From: CADEDV01 sp036374495
GTDB lineage: Bacteria > Bacteroidota > Bacteroidia > Chitinophagales > Chitinophagaceae
Reading direction: 5' to 3'
Assembly (NCBI GenBank): GCA_965652975.1
Contig: CBFGYO010000064.1
Span: 1 to 21,342 of the forward strand
DNA length: 21,342 bases
Position numbers and translations under genes: made by a program. Positions 14,951 to 21,342 of this stretch are shown one piece after another. A model generated the notes under the pieces. That model saw nothing but the letters and a program-made list of their open reading frames with translations. It was not told the origin of the DNA and did no database searches. Position 1 is the stretch's first letter. Each line of letters starts with the position of its first letter.

Positions 14951-17511
14951 ATCTGCGATCATTTCTATTGTTTCTATCGGGCTTTGTTATTATGGATTGC
15001 CAGGCCCAGACTGGCAAGGATTCCGCATCATCTACTGCCGCCGGCACCAAGCCATTCCGGCAAAATGGATCTAAGACTTTCTGGATGGGTTCTAATTATC
15101 GTAAGGAATGGAATACAAAAGTTACTGTTCCGGTAATCGACCTGTCAACAGCCTTCGGCGGACTTACTCCGGTAAAAAAGGGAGGAGGAAAACAAACCCG
15201 ATCCCTGCGGATGGAAGACCCCAATGGCCGGGAATATTCATTGAGGTCTGTTCAAAAATTTATTACGAGCAAAACATTGCCCGGCGATCTGCAAAGTGAA
15301 GCCGCAGCCGACCTCGTTGCTGATGGCGTATCGGCGTCTTATCCTTATTCAAATTTGTCTATTGGTGTATTATCTGAAGCCGCAGGTATACCATCCGGAC
15401 AGGTAAAACTTGTGTACATAGGTGATGATCCCAAACTAGGCGAATTCAGAGCGGAGTTTTCCAATATGCTGGCATTATTGGAGATCAGGTTGCCCGATTC
15501 AGTTAAAAAGGGTCATGATACAGAGGATGTAGCCAAGAAACTTAAAGATGATAATGACAACCAGGTAGACCAATTGGCCGTGTTACGCGCCCGTATACTG
15601 GATATGTTTGTAATGGATCTCGACCGCCATGAAGATCAGTGGCAATGGGGTGTGATTGAAAAAGAAAAAGGAAAGATCTATTACCCGATTCCCCGCGACC
15701 GGGACCAGGCATTTTATATCAACCAGGGTGTAATACCCGGTATTGTAAAGTGGCCATGGCTCGTACCACAGCTACAGGGATTCAGGGCAAAATCTAAGAA
15801 TATTCGTCGCTTCAACTGGGCGGCACGCAATTTCGACAGGTTTTTCCTGACTGAACTTTCAGAGGAAGAATGGAGATCGGAAGCAGAGAAATTTGTTTCT
15901 AAAATGACTGATGAAGTAATTGAAAAATCAATTGCCCAACAGCCTCCTGAAATTGTTGGTATTTCCGGTCCAAAGATTATTGAGACGCTTAAAAAACGAC
16001 GTAACTACCTGGTAGGCGAAGTAATGGATTACTACGACTTCCTGGCCGAAGATGTAAATATCACCGCCAGTGATAAGAAAGAACATTTCGATGTTACGCT
16101 TAATGATGATGGATCAGTGCTCCTAAAAATTTTCAAGATCACCAACGAAGGTAACCAGGGCTACCAGATGTATGAGCGGCTCTTTGATCCAAAACATACA
16201 AAGGAAATTAGGATCTATGGTTTTGGTGGCGATGATCGATATACACTTACTGGTAAGGAAGACAAGATAAAAATCCGGATGATTGGTGGTGAAGGTGCTG
16301 ACACTTTTGAAAACGTAACCTCTACTGGCGAAACCGGTATTGTTTACGATCGTAAGGATGAAAATAATATTGTAAAAGGTGATCTTAAGGTGCGGATGAA
16401 GAACGACACTATATCTCACTATTATAACCCGCTTGGTTATAATTACAACAATACCATTCCATTTATTGCAGGCGGATATAACCAGGATGATGGTGTTTTC
16501 GTGGGTGCGCTTCTCCGAATGTTTAAGCACGGGTTTAGAAAGGACCCCTATAAAAATTCACACAACTTCCTGATCACACATGCATTCTCAACAGGTGCTA
16601 CCCGTGTAGCCTACGCAGGAGAATTCATTAGCACGTTTGGCAGAAAAACGGATCTGCTAATAGGAGTAGATATCAACGCTCCTAACGCTACCACCAATTT
16701 CTTTGGATATGGTATGAATAGCGTGTATGATAAAACCAAACCGGGTGAGTTCAGGTATTACAGGGCACGGTACCAGTTAATAGATGCCTTGCTGCTTGCG
16801 AAGACCAATTTTTCCAAAAAAGTTTATATCACGTATGGCCCGATATTCCAAACGTATGATATGGACGAAAACGATAAATTTAACCAGGATCGTAACATCA
16901 CGCAACCTATTACCGGCCTCGATCCGGCTACAGCTTTTTCGAGACAGAAATATGTAGGAGGTAGATTTGTGCTGAACATTGATACGCGCGACAACAGGAT
17001 TATGCCACAAAAGGGTATTCTATGGCATACCATGGTTCGCCATCTATATGGATTTGATGGAACCGACTACCGTGTAACACAACTTAATTCTGACTTTACA
17101 CTTCTGCTACAACTTATCAAGGATCGTTTGGTAATCGCCCAAAGAGTTGGCGGGGGTCACAATTACGGTGATGGCTTTGAATTCTACCAGGCTCAATATC
17201 TCGGAACAGAAGACAATCTTCGGGGCTACCGTAAAAACAGGTTTGCGGGCCGCTCCAAATTATACAGTAACTCCGAAGTGCGTTTGAGGTTATTCAACTT
17301 CAATACTTATCTCTTTCCTGGTGCTTTTGGAGTATTCGGATTTTATGACACTGGTCGGGTGTGGGCCGATACGGATGATACCGATACATGGGCAAATGGT
17401 TACGGTGGTGGTATCTGGCTTTCTCCATTGCGGAGAATAATCCTGACTTTCACCTACGCAGCATCCAAAGAAGACAGGATGCCACTTGTTGGTTTCAGTT
17501 GGAAATTCTAA
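14947..17511 (+). CDS. Atypical kinase-like domain fused to BamA/ShlB-type outer-membrane barrel
   Basis: Predicted protein of 854 residues with a signal peptide (about 1-21, ending in QAQ). It is a paralogue of the protein at 10884-14537 without the phosphatase domain. Shared blocks are G-G-G-K-Q-T (79-84), S-L-R-S-V-Q-K (K104), L-R-A-R-I-L-D (213-219), D-L-D-R-H-E-D-Q-W (D226, H228, Q231), K-G-K-I-Y-Y-P-I-P-R-D-R-D (D251, D253) and E-E-E-W (307-309 region). The D226 to D251 spacing of 25 and the D-R-H-x-x-Q motif recall HipA/CotH-type kinases (D-x-H-x-x-N with a second Asp about 20-25 residues on). An RTX-like G-G-E-G-A-D-T-F lies at 447-454. From about residue 500 the protein is a beta barrel with the L6 motif L-R-G-Y (R759) and a terminal Phe. 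It is transcribed away from its paralogue. Barrel confident, kinase-like role inferred. Confidence 0.83.
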   Translation: MNLRSFLLFLSGFVIMDCQAQTGKDSASSTAAGTKPFRQNGSKTFWMGSNYRKEWNTKVTVPVIDLSTAFGGLTPVKKGGGKQTRSLRMEDPNGREYSLRSVQKFITSKTLPGDLQSEAAADLVADGVSASYPYSNLSIGVLSEAAGIPSGQVKLVYIGDDPKLGEFRAEFSNMLALLEIRLPDSVKKGHDTEDVAKKLKDDNDNQVDQLAVLRARILDMFVMDLDRHEDQWQWGVIEKEKGKIYYPIPRDRDQAFYINQGVIPGIVKWPWLVPQLQGFRAKSKNIRRFNWAARNFDRFFLTELSEEEWRSEAEKFVSKMTDEVIEKSIAQQPPEIVGISGPKIIETLKKRRNYLVGEVMDYYDFLAEDVNITASDKKEHFDVTLNDDGSVLLKIFKITNEGNQGYQMYERLFDPKHTKEIRIYGFGGDDRYTLTGKEDKIKIRMIGGEGADTFENVTSTGETGIVYDRKDENNIVKGDLKVRMKNDTISHYYNPLGYNYNNTIPFIAGGYNQDDGVFVGALLRMFKHGFRKDPYKNSHNFLITHAFSTGATRVAYAGEFISTFGRKTDLLIGVDINAPNATTNFFGYGMNSVYDKTKPGEFRYYRARYQLIDALLLAKTNFSKKVYITYGPIFQTYDMDENDKFNQDRNITQPITGLDPATAFSRQKYVGGRFVLNIDTRDNRIMPQKGILWHTMVRHLYGFDGTDYRVTQLNSDFTLLLQLIKDRLVIAQRVGGGHNYGDGFEFYQAQYLGTEDNLRGYRKNRFAGRSKLYSNSEVRLRLFNFNTYLFPGAFGVFGFYDTGRVWADTDDTDTWANGYGGGIWLSPLRRIILTFTYAASKEDRMPLVGFSWKF

Positions 17512-17514
17512 CTC

Positions 17515-17604
17515 TTTCACGCAAAGACGCTAAGAATACAAAGGCGCAAAGAAGTTTTACCTCTTTGCGCCTTTTGCTTTTATATTAGCGCGCTTTGCGT
17601 GAAA
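17515..17604. repeat. Intergenic inverted repeat, copy C (best preserved)
   Basis: A 90-base hairpin: TTTCACGCAAAG at the left end and its exact complement CTTTGCGTGAAA at the right end, with inner arms AAGGCGCAAAG and CTTTGCGCCTTTT around a short loop near 17551-17561. It fills 90 of the 96 bases between the stop codons of two convergent genes (17511 and 17608), so it is well placed as a bidirectional terminator. It matches copies A and B. Confidence 0.75.
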
Positions 17605-17607
17605 TTG

Positions 17608-20007
17608 CTATTTGCCTATCAGTTGCTGCGACGTAGTGGTAGATAACTCCACCTTTGGCTCGGCAACTTTTGTTTCCGTTTCGTAATTGACATCTACACG
17701 TAGTGCTTTCAGCCCCATTACACCCTGCAATTCTTCCAGGTCCAGTTGCTCTACACCCGGCTTAATCAATTTCTGGTTTTGCAGAAACTCGATATATTCC
17801 ATGTATTCGCTGGCATCTTTAGCCTGTGAATATACGATCGCTATTTTGCCAGGTTGGGTAAGCCTTTCATTGGTATCTTTTATACGAACCTTGTCAATCC
17901 GTTTCTTGATGATTTCGTAGCGGATATTATACGCTCCATCTACATCAAATTTTCTTTCTTCAGTTCTGAAACTGATCGACAGCGGAATGCTATGCGCCAG
18001 TATCAACTGCGTGGTGCGCAAAGGATGGCTCAGCTCTTTCTCCAGCTTATGTGTCATCCGTGAAGCTTTAGCCAACACAGTAAGTTGCCACATTTTCATA
18101 TTACGCAGGTAGAGCTCGTCAAACTTTTTCCTGGGCGCAATTGACTGTCCCATGTAAATATTAAATTCAAGGCCGTCTGTGATATACCGTTCAAAATAGT
18201 GCGGGTATACTTTTTGGGCGGCTACCTGCTCTTTATCCACCAGGCGTGCAAGTGTATCGTTGATGCGTGAAATACTTTCTTCATATTCCTTCCGATGATG
18301 GTAGATCATACCAATCTGCGGATCAAGCGAAGAAAAATATTTTTCTATCTCGTTCTTCAACGAAGGTTGTGTGCTCAACAGGTGATTGAAAATGGATACC
18401 ACCTGCCCATGCAGGAAGTCATGAATATTGATTTCCTCATCAGAAAGCAACACATCCGAGGCCGACGCAATGTATTTTTCCAGTTTAAACTCAATTTCCT
18501 GCAGCACGGGGAATGGCATATCTGTTTGTGCCTTCCGTACTACCTTGCGAGCCATTTCCAGTTGCTCCAATAAGTCGAGCTGTATGGAATGAGACCGCTC
18601 GGTAGAGGAGTTGCGTATATCGATGGCGCCGTACAACGGGTATACATCGGGAAAAGCAATCCTTTCAATCTTTACTTCTTCTTTTTCTTTCTGTTGGCTA
18701 TTGACAATATAATTAAGCGCAGCTTCGGTAAACTTCCATTCTACCGAAGGTTGCACAGCCGTAAACTTCTCTTTTATTACACGGTCGATCTTATTGTTCA
18801 GGTTTTCAGTACCCTTCTCCATTGCAAGGGTAAATAAAGGAATAGCGGGTTCCAGTTTTGCAATGTGAGAGGTTTTTAACGTGCCGGGAACCTCTGAAAA
18901 AATTTCCAGTATACCCAGCAATTCACCGCCTTGTTTTATCGGGCAAATGATAACGCTGCGACCGCCCTGCTGATAGTAATATTCCAGGTAGTCGACTTCC
19001 GACAACGCTTCTTCCGTGATTGTTTCAAACAGCACTGGCTGATCATTATCGCGGAAAAGCATCTTGCAACAATCACTCACTTCATCCTTGTCTCTATTGG
19101 TATGAAAATGCTTGAATAAAAGACTGTTGTTGTTATGAAGATCGGAATATACGTAGTGACCATTCACTTTCATGAATGGAGTAAGGCCGATTTTTACTTC
19201 TTTGATACCAATAAGGCTTTGTATGTAACCTTCCAATTCCGTGTAACCGGAATTGTCCGGCAGGTTGTTAATATGGAGTAATTTGTTTTTTATCAAAGAA
19301 ATTACTTCCTGCTCCGTTACATCATTAACGCGTACAACTGAAATGCCTTCAAAAGCAAATTTTTCAAGCGGCACCTGTTCCATCAGTTCACTGATGGTCA
19401 TGATGCGGTTGGTACGGGGGCAAATAATGCTTTCAGGCAATACCGGCATTTCGCCAATTGGCCTTACGTCGATAAACCGTGCATCGATGCGCAGTTCCAT
19501 ATACTTTGTAAGTCCTGAAATGGGATCTGTAAATGGATGTACCGAACGAATATTATTTGGGGCGTTGTACCCAAGATATTTCTTTATAATAATGCCGTAA
19601 GCAAATTGTAGTTTTTCCTGGCTCAGGGTAGCGCCGATCTTACTGTCCGGCACATTGATCTCATCCGAGTCGGGTTTTAACAGCATCGTTTTAAACAACG
19701 GAGAAGAATATACTGTCTGGTATTTAAATGGAAATGCTACTGCATGTATATTAAAGGGTGTCGTAGCAGGGAATACTGCCGACAACAATTCTTCAATAAG
19801 TTCTGAGTATGGCGCCAGTACTGATTTGTCCGTAATAGCAGTCAGTAGCTCGGGATGTGATTCCATTTCCTGGATCACCCGGCCATAAATGCGTTGCATG
19901 CCTGGGTTGCCTTCGGCAATATTCTTTTTCAGCGCCTCTACAAGTGGTTTGAAAGAGAGGTAGCTATTAAAAGACGATTCGCTGATTTGTAAATTTCCGG
20001 TTTGCAT
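17608..20007 (-). CDS. Large GAF-domain protein
   Basis: Predicted protein of 799 residues from the ATG at 20007, preceded by an AAAAGGAAAAC purine stretch; the frame extends to a TTG at 20034, which I rejected. No signal peptide or membrane helix is visible, so it should be cytoplasmic. Residues about 256-396 look like a GAF domain, including S-V-I-I-C-P-I and G-E-L-L-G-I-L-E-I-F, which form the central strands of the fold. The flanking regions (1-250 and 400-799) are helix-rich and I cannot match them to a named domain; no histidine kinase, GGDEF, HD or DNA-binding output is visible. Proteins of this size with one GAF domain occur in Bacteroidota with unknown roles. Ligand unknown. Confidence 0.75.
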   Translation of the reverse strand: MQTGNLQISESSFNSYLSFKPLVEALKKNIAEGNPGMQRIYGRVIQEMESHPELLTAITDKSVLAPYSELIEELLSAVFPATTPFNIHAVAFPFKYQTVYSSPLFKTMLLKPDSDEINVPDSKIGATLSQEKLQFAYGIIIKKYLGYNAPNNIRSVHPFTDPISGLTKYMELRIDARFIDVRPIGEMPVLPESIICPRTNRIMTISELMEQVPLEKFAFEGISVVRVNDVTEQEVISLIKNKLLHINNLPDNSGYTELEGYIQSLIGIKEVKIGLTPFMKVNGHYVYSDLHNNNSLLFKHFHTNRDKDEVSDCCKMLFRDNDQPVLFETITEEALSEVDYLEYYYQQGGRSVIICPIKQGGELLGILEIFSEVPGTLKTSHIAKLEPAIPLFTLAMEKGTENLNNKIDRVIKEKFTAVQPSVEWKFTEAALNYIVNSQQKEKEEVKIERIAFPDVYPLYGAIDIRNSSTERSHSIQLDLLEQLEMARKVVRKAQTDMPFPVLQEIEFKLEKYIASASDVLLSDEEINIHDFLHGQVVSIFNHLLSTQPSLKNEIEKYFSSLDPQIGMIYHHRKEYEESISRINDTLARLVDKEQVAAQKVYPHYFERYITDGLEFNIYMGQSIAPRKKFDELYLRNMKMWQLTVLAKASRMTHKLEKELSHPLRTTQLILAHSIPLSISFRTEERKFDVDGAYNIRYEIIKKRIDKVRIKDTNERLTQPGKIAIVYSQAKDASEYMEYIEFLQNQKLIKPGVEQLDLEELQGVMGLKALRVDVNYETETKVAEPKVELSTTTSQQLIGK

Positions 20008-20084
20008 AATGTTTTCCTTTTCATTTTCACACAATTACCAAGGATTCACAGGTACCGGATCATTGATTAAGGTAAAAATGTACG

Positions 20085-20092
20085 CAAATCTA
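20085..20092 (-). promoter_or_regulatory. Candidate -7 promoter box (TAGATTTG) for the GAF gene
   Basis: On the minus strand this reads TAGATTTG, a full match to the Bacteroidota -7 pattern TAnnTTTG, about 78 bases before the GAF start codon. No TTTG or TTG lies at the preferred distance upstream (the nearest TTG is about 26 bases away), so support is only partial. Confidence 0.3.
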
Positions 20093-20190
20093 ATAAATAA
20101 GGTTTGTAGCATCCTAACCAATAGCGGTGAGGAGGCATTGCAGGCCGGCGAATTGCGAAAAATTCGGTGTGAGTTGTCCTGTAAATAAAA

Positions 20191-20862
20191 TTAACGCTCC
20201 TCGATTCGAGTTATCAACTTAACCTGTTGATTCTGATAGTATTTGCAAACGATTCTAATCCCACATTCAGCGCAGCGCGGAGTCCTTGCCAGGCAAATAT
20301 AGCGCCCGTGTAATATGAGCCAGTGGTGCGATATGTGCACCAGATCGGGTGGGATATGGCGAATCAACTCTTTTTCGACTGCCAGCGGTGTGCTCGCTGA
20401 GGCGCTGACCAACCCGATACGTTTGCTTACGCGGAACACATGTGTATCCACAGCCATATTGGGCTGCTGATCTACTACGGAGGTAATTACATTCGCGGTC
20501 TTGCGACCCACCCCCGGCAACTGTACCAACTCATTTACAGTCATCGGTATTTGTCCGCCGAAATCATTCATCACTTTTTGAGCCATCCCGATCAGGTGCT
20601 TCGTTTTATTGTTGGGATAGGAGATGCTTTTAATAAAGGGCAACAACTCATCAAAAGTAGCTTCTGCCAGGGAGGCCACGTCCGGGTAGCGTTCAAATAT
20701 AGCGGGAGTTGTCATATTCACCCTCTTATCTGTGCATTGTGCGGAGAGTATCACAGCTACTAACAATTCATAGGGATTGTCGTAGATGAGTTCTGTAGCG
20801 GCATCCGGACTATTTTTCTGGAAATAATCAATTACAAAGCGGTAACGTTCTTTGCGAGTCAC
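20191..20862 (-). CDS. nth: Endonuclease III (DNA glycosylase/AP lyase)
   Basis: Predicted protein of 223 residues. The helix-hairpin-helix L-P-G-V-G-R-K-T-A (with the catalytic Lys) and the V-D-T-H-V-F-R-V block (with the catalytic Asp) are intact. The C-terminal [4Fe-4S] motif C-x6-C-x2-C-x5-C is complete (C-L-A-R-T-P-R-C-A-E-C...C). The enzyme removes oxidised pyrimidines and cuts the abasic site in base-excision repair. The start is GTG at 20862: a stop lies in frame upstream with no ATG between, and starting later would delete the family's N-terminal helix. A 183-base gap separates it from the GAF gene on the same strand. Confidence 0.96.
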   Translation of the reverse strand: MTRKERYRFVIDYFQKNSPDAATELIYDNPYELLVAVILSAQCTDKRVNMTTPAIFERYPDVASLAEATFDELLPFIKSISYPNNKTKHLIGMAQKVMNDFGGQIPMTVNELVQLPGVGRKTANVITSVVDQQPNMAVDTHVFRVSKRIGLVSASASTPLAVEKELIRHIPPDLVHISHHWLILHGRYICLARTPRCAECGIRIVCKYYQNQQVKLITRIEER

Positions 20863-20923
20863 TTTATTAGAGATAATAGTGAATAGTTAATGGATAATAG
20901 TTCCCGTGGCGAAGATCACCATT

Positions 20924-20948
20924 AAGATAAAAGATAAAAAACTAAAAG
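20924..20948. repeat. AAGATAAAAG-type AT-rich repeat fragment
   Basis: Tandem AAGATAAAAG/GATAAAAA units followed by CTAAAAG, like the arms of the palindrome at 64-147. Just beside it, AGATAATAG and GGATAATAG (20871-20900) form a second AT-rich repeat. Probably a decayed intergenic repeat with no coding content. Confidence 0.4.
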
Positions 20949-20971
20949 TCGAAAGGTTGACCGCAAAGCAT

Positions 20972-20999
20972 AAAAAAAGCATCTGCCCGAAGCAGATGC
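20972..20999 (-). terminator. Intrinsic terminator of the small anti-sigma-like gene
   Basis: Read on the minus strand: stem GCATCTGC, loop TTCGG, stem GCAGATGC, then seven T residues. This perfect 8-bp stem with a T tract lies about 30 bases after the stop codon at 21032. It is the clearest Rho-independent terminator in the window. Confidence 0.9.
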
Positions 21000-21031
21000 C
21001 TAATACTTTTAACCGTTGACTGACGCTTTAA

Positions 21032-21265
21032 TTACTTTACTTTTTCTGCGGCATGTTCTCTTGCATAATTGAGAACGTTTAAAACTACTTCAGTGCGTGG
21101 AGCTACAACAATCTTGTCGAGTCTTTGCATCGAAGTTTTCAGAACTGTAAGTTTTTCACGAAGTGTCCAGTCTTTTTTCAGAGCCTCTTCAATTGCATTG
21201 GTTTGATCGGGAGTACTTTCTTTGTATAAATACAATAAAAGATCCTCAGGGGTAAAATTTGTCAT
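21032..21265 (-). CDS. Small protein resembling an anti-sigma factor N-terminal region
   Basis: Predicted protein of 77 residues from the ATG at 21265 (the frame extends two codons to a TTG). It is mostly helical and acidic/basic mixed, beginning M-T-N-F-T-P-E-D-L-L-L-Y-L-Y and continuing with E-E-A-L-K-K-D-W and L-R-E-K-L. The opening resembles the first helices of zf-HC2-type anti-sigma proteins, but there is no Cys or His zinc motif and no membrane helix. No sigma factor gene is visible, though the window ends 77 bases upstream. It is followed by a strong terminator. The gene is likely real; the function is a guess. Confidence 0.7.
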   Translation of the reverse strand: MTNFTPEDLLLYLYKESTPDQTNAIEEALKKDWTLREKLTVLKTSMQRLDKIVVAPRTEVVLNVLNYAREHAAEKVK

Positions 21266-21342
21266 TGGCAATCCATTGATGTCCTTAAATTGAGAATGTC
21301 CAGTAGTGATTATTACGAAATGTCCGGATTATAAACGGGTAC

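Noticed and set aside
16123..16530. Antisense frame of 135 codons inside the barrel paralogue
   Set aside because: It lies wholly inside a well-supported gene, shows no recognisable motif and has no start context.
20008..20034. TTG start for the GAF protein
   Set aside because: The ATG at 20007 follows a purine-rich stretch and needs no rare start codon.
1..21342. CRISPR arrays, tRNA or rRNA genes, transposases
   Set aside because: No regularly spaced identical repeats, no cloverleaf-like sequence that I could recognise, and no transposase or integrase motif were seen.

Overview
The window looks like chromosomal DNA of a Bacteroidota bacterium, most likely close to Chitinophagaceae (inference from protein families and style; no rRNA or marker gene is present). 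Pointers are weak or absent Shine-Dalgarno sites, A-rich leaders, outer-membrane barrels ending in Phe, secreted proteins whose signal peptides end in Q, and large intergenic hairpins. I see no tRNA, rRNA, IS element, phage gene or CRISPR array. Several of the longest reading frames begin at TTG; I moved those starts to a downstream ATG or GTG where signal peptides and spacing fit better.

Layout. 150-2999 (-): secreted M16 zinc peptidase, with a long AT-rich palindrome at its 3' end. 3176-4099 (-): polysaccharide deacetylase. 4353-6200 (+): gamma-alpha subunit of a 2-oxoacid:ferredoxin oxidoreductase, without its beta partner next to it. 6297-6737 (+): exported RidA-like protein lacking the catalytic Arg. 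6811-8103 (-): HD phosphohydrolase domain joined to a PycTM-type (DUF5706) membrane module, divergent from 8120-9031 (+), an SdiA-regulated-type propeller lipoprotein. 9020-14537 (-): a tight three-gene cluster transcribed as phosphatase/kinase-like/outer-membrane barrel, then membrane class III nucleotidyl cyclase, then PAP2 phosphatase. 14947-17511 (+): a divergent paralogue of the barrel protein that lacks the phosphatase domain. 17608-20007 (-): GAF-domain protein. 20191-20862 (-): endonuclease III. 21032-21265 (-): small protein resembling an anti-sigma N-terminus, with a clear intrinsic terminator.

The most interesting part is 9020-17511. Both barrel proteins carry, between the N-terminus and a BamA/ShlB-like barrel, a domain with a Gly-rich loop, a Lys-bearing strand, a D-R-H-x-D-Q motif and a P-I-P-R-D-R-D motif 25 residues later. 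That pattern recalls atypical kinases of the HipA/CotH/FAM20 type. One of the two also carries a tartrate-resistant acid phosphatase-like domain. A phosphatase and a kinase-like domain on one outer-membrane barrel, in an operon with a cyclase and a lipid-phosphatase-type enzyme, suggests an undescribed envelope phosphorylation or phosphate-transfer system. The catalytic claim is inference from motifs and needs structure prediction. A second lead is the HD-PycTM protein lying 1.65 kb from a cyclase with unusual base-selecting residues.

Three intergenic gaps carry copies (70-90 bp) of one inverted repeat ending in GTTTCACGCAAAG-like arms, with a fourth decayed copy. One copy fills nearly the whole gap between two convergent genes.
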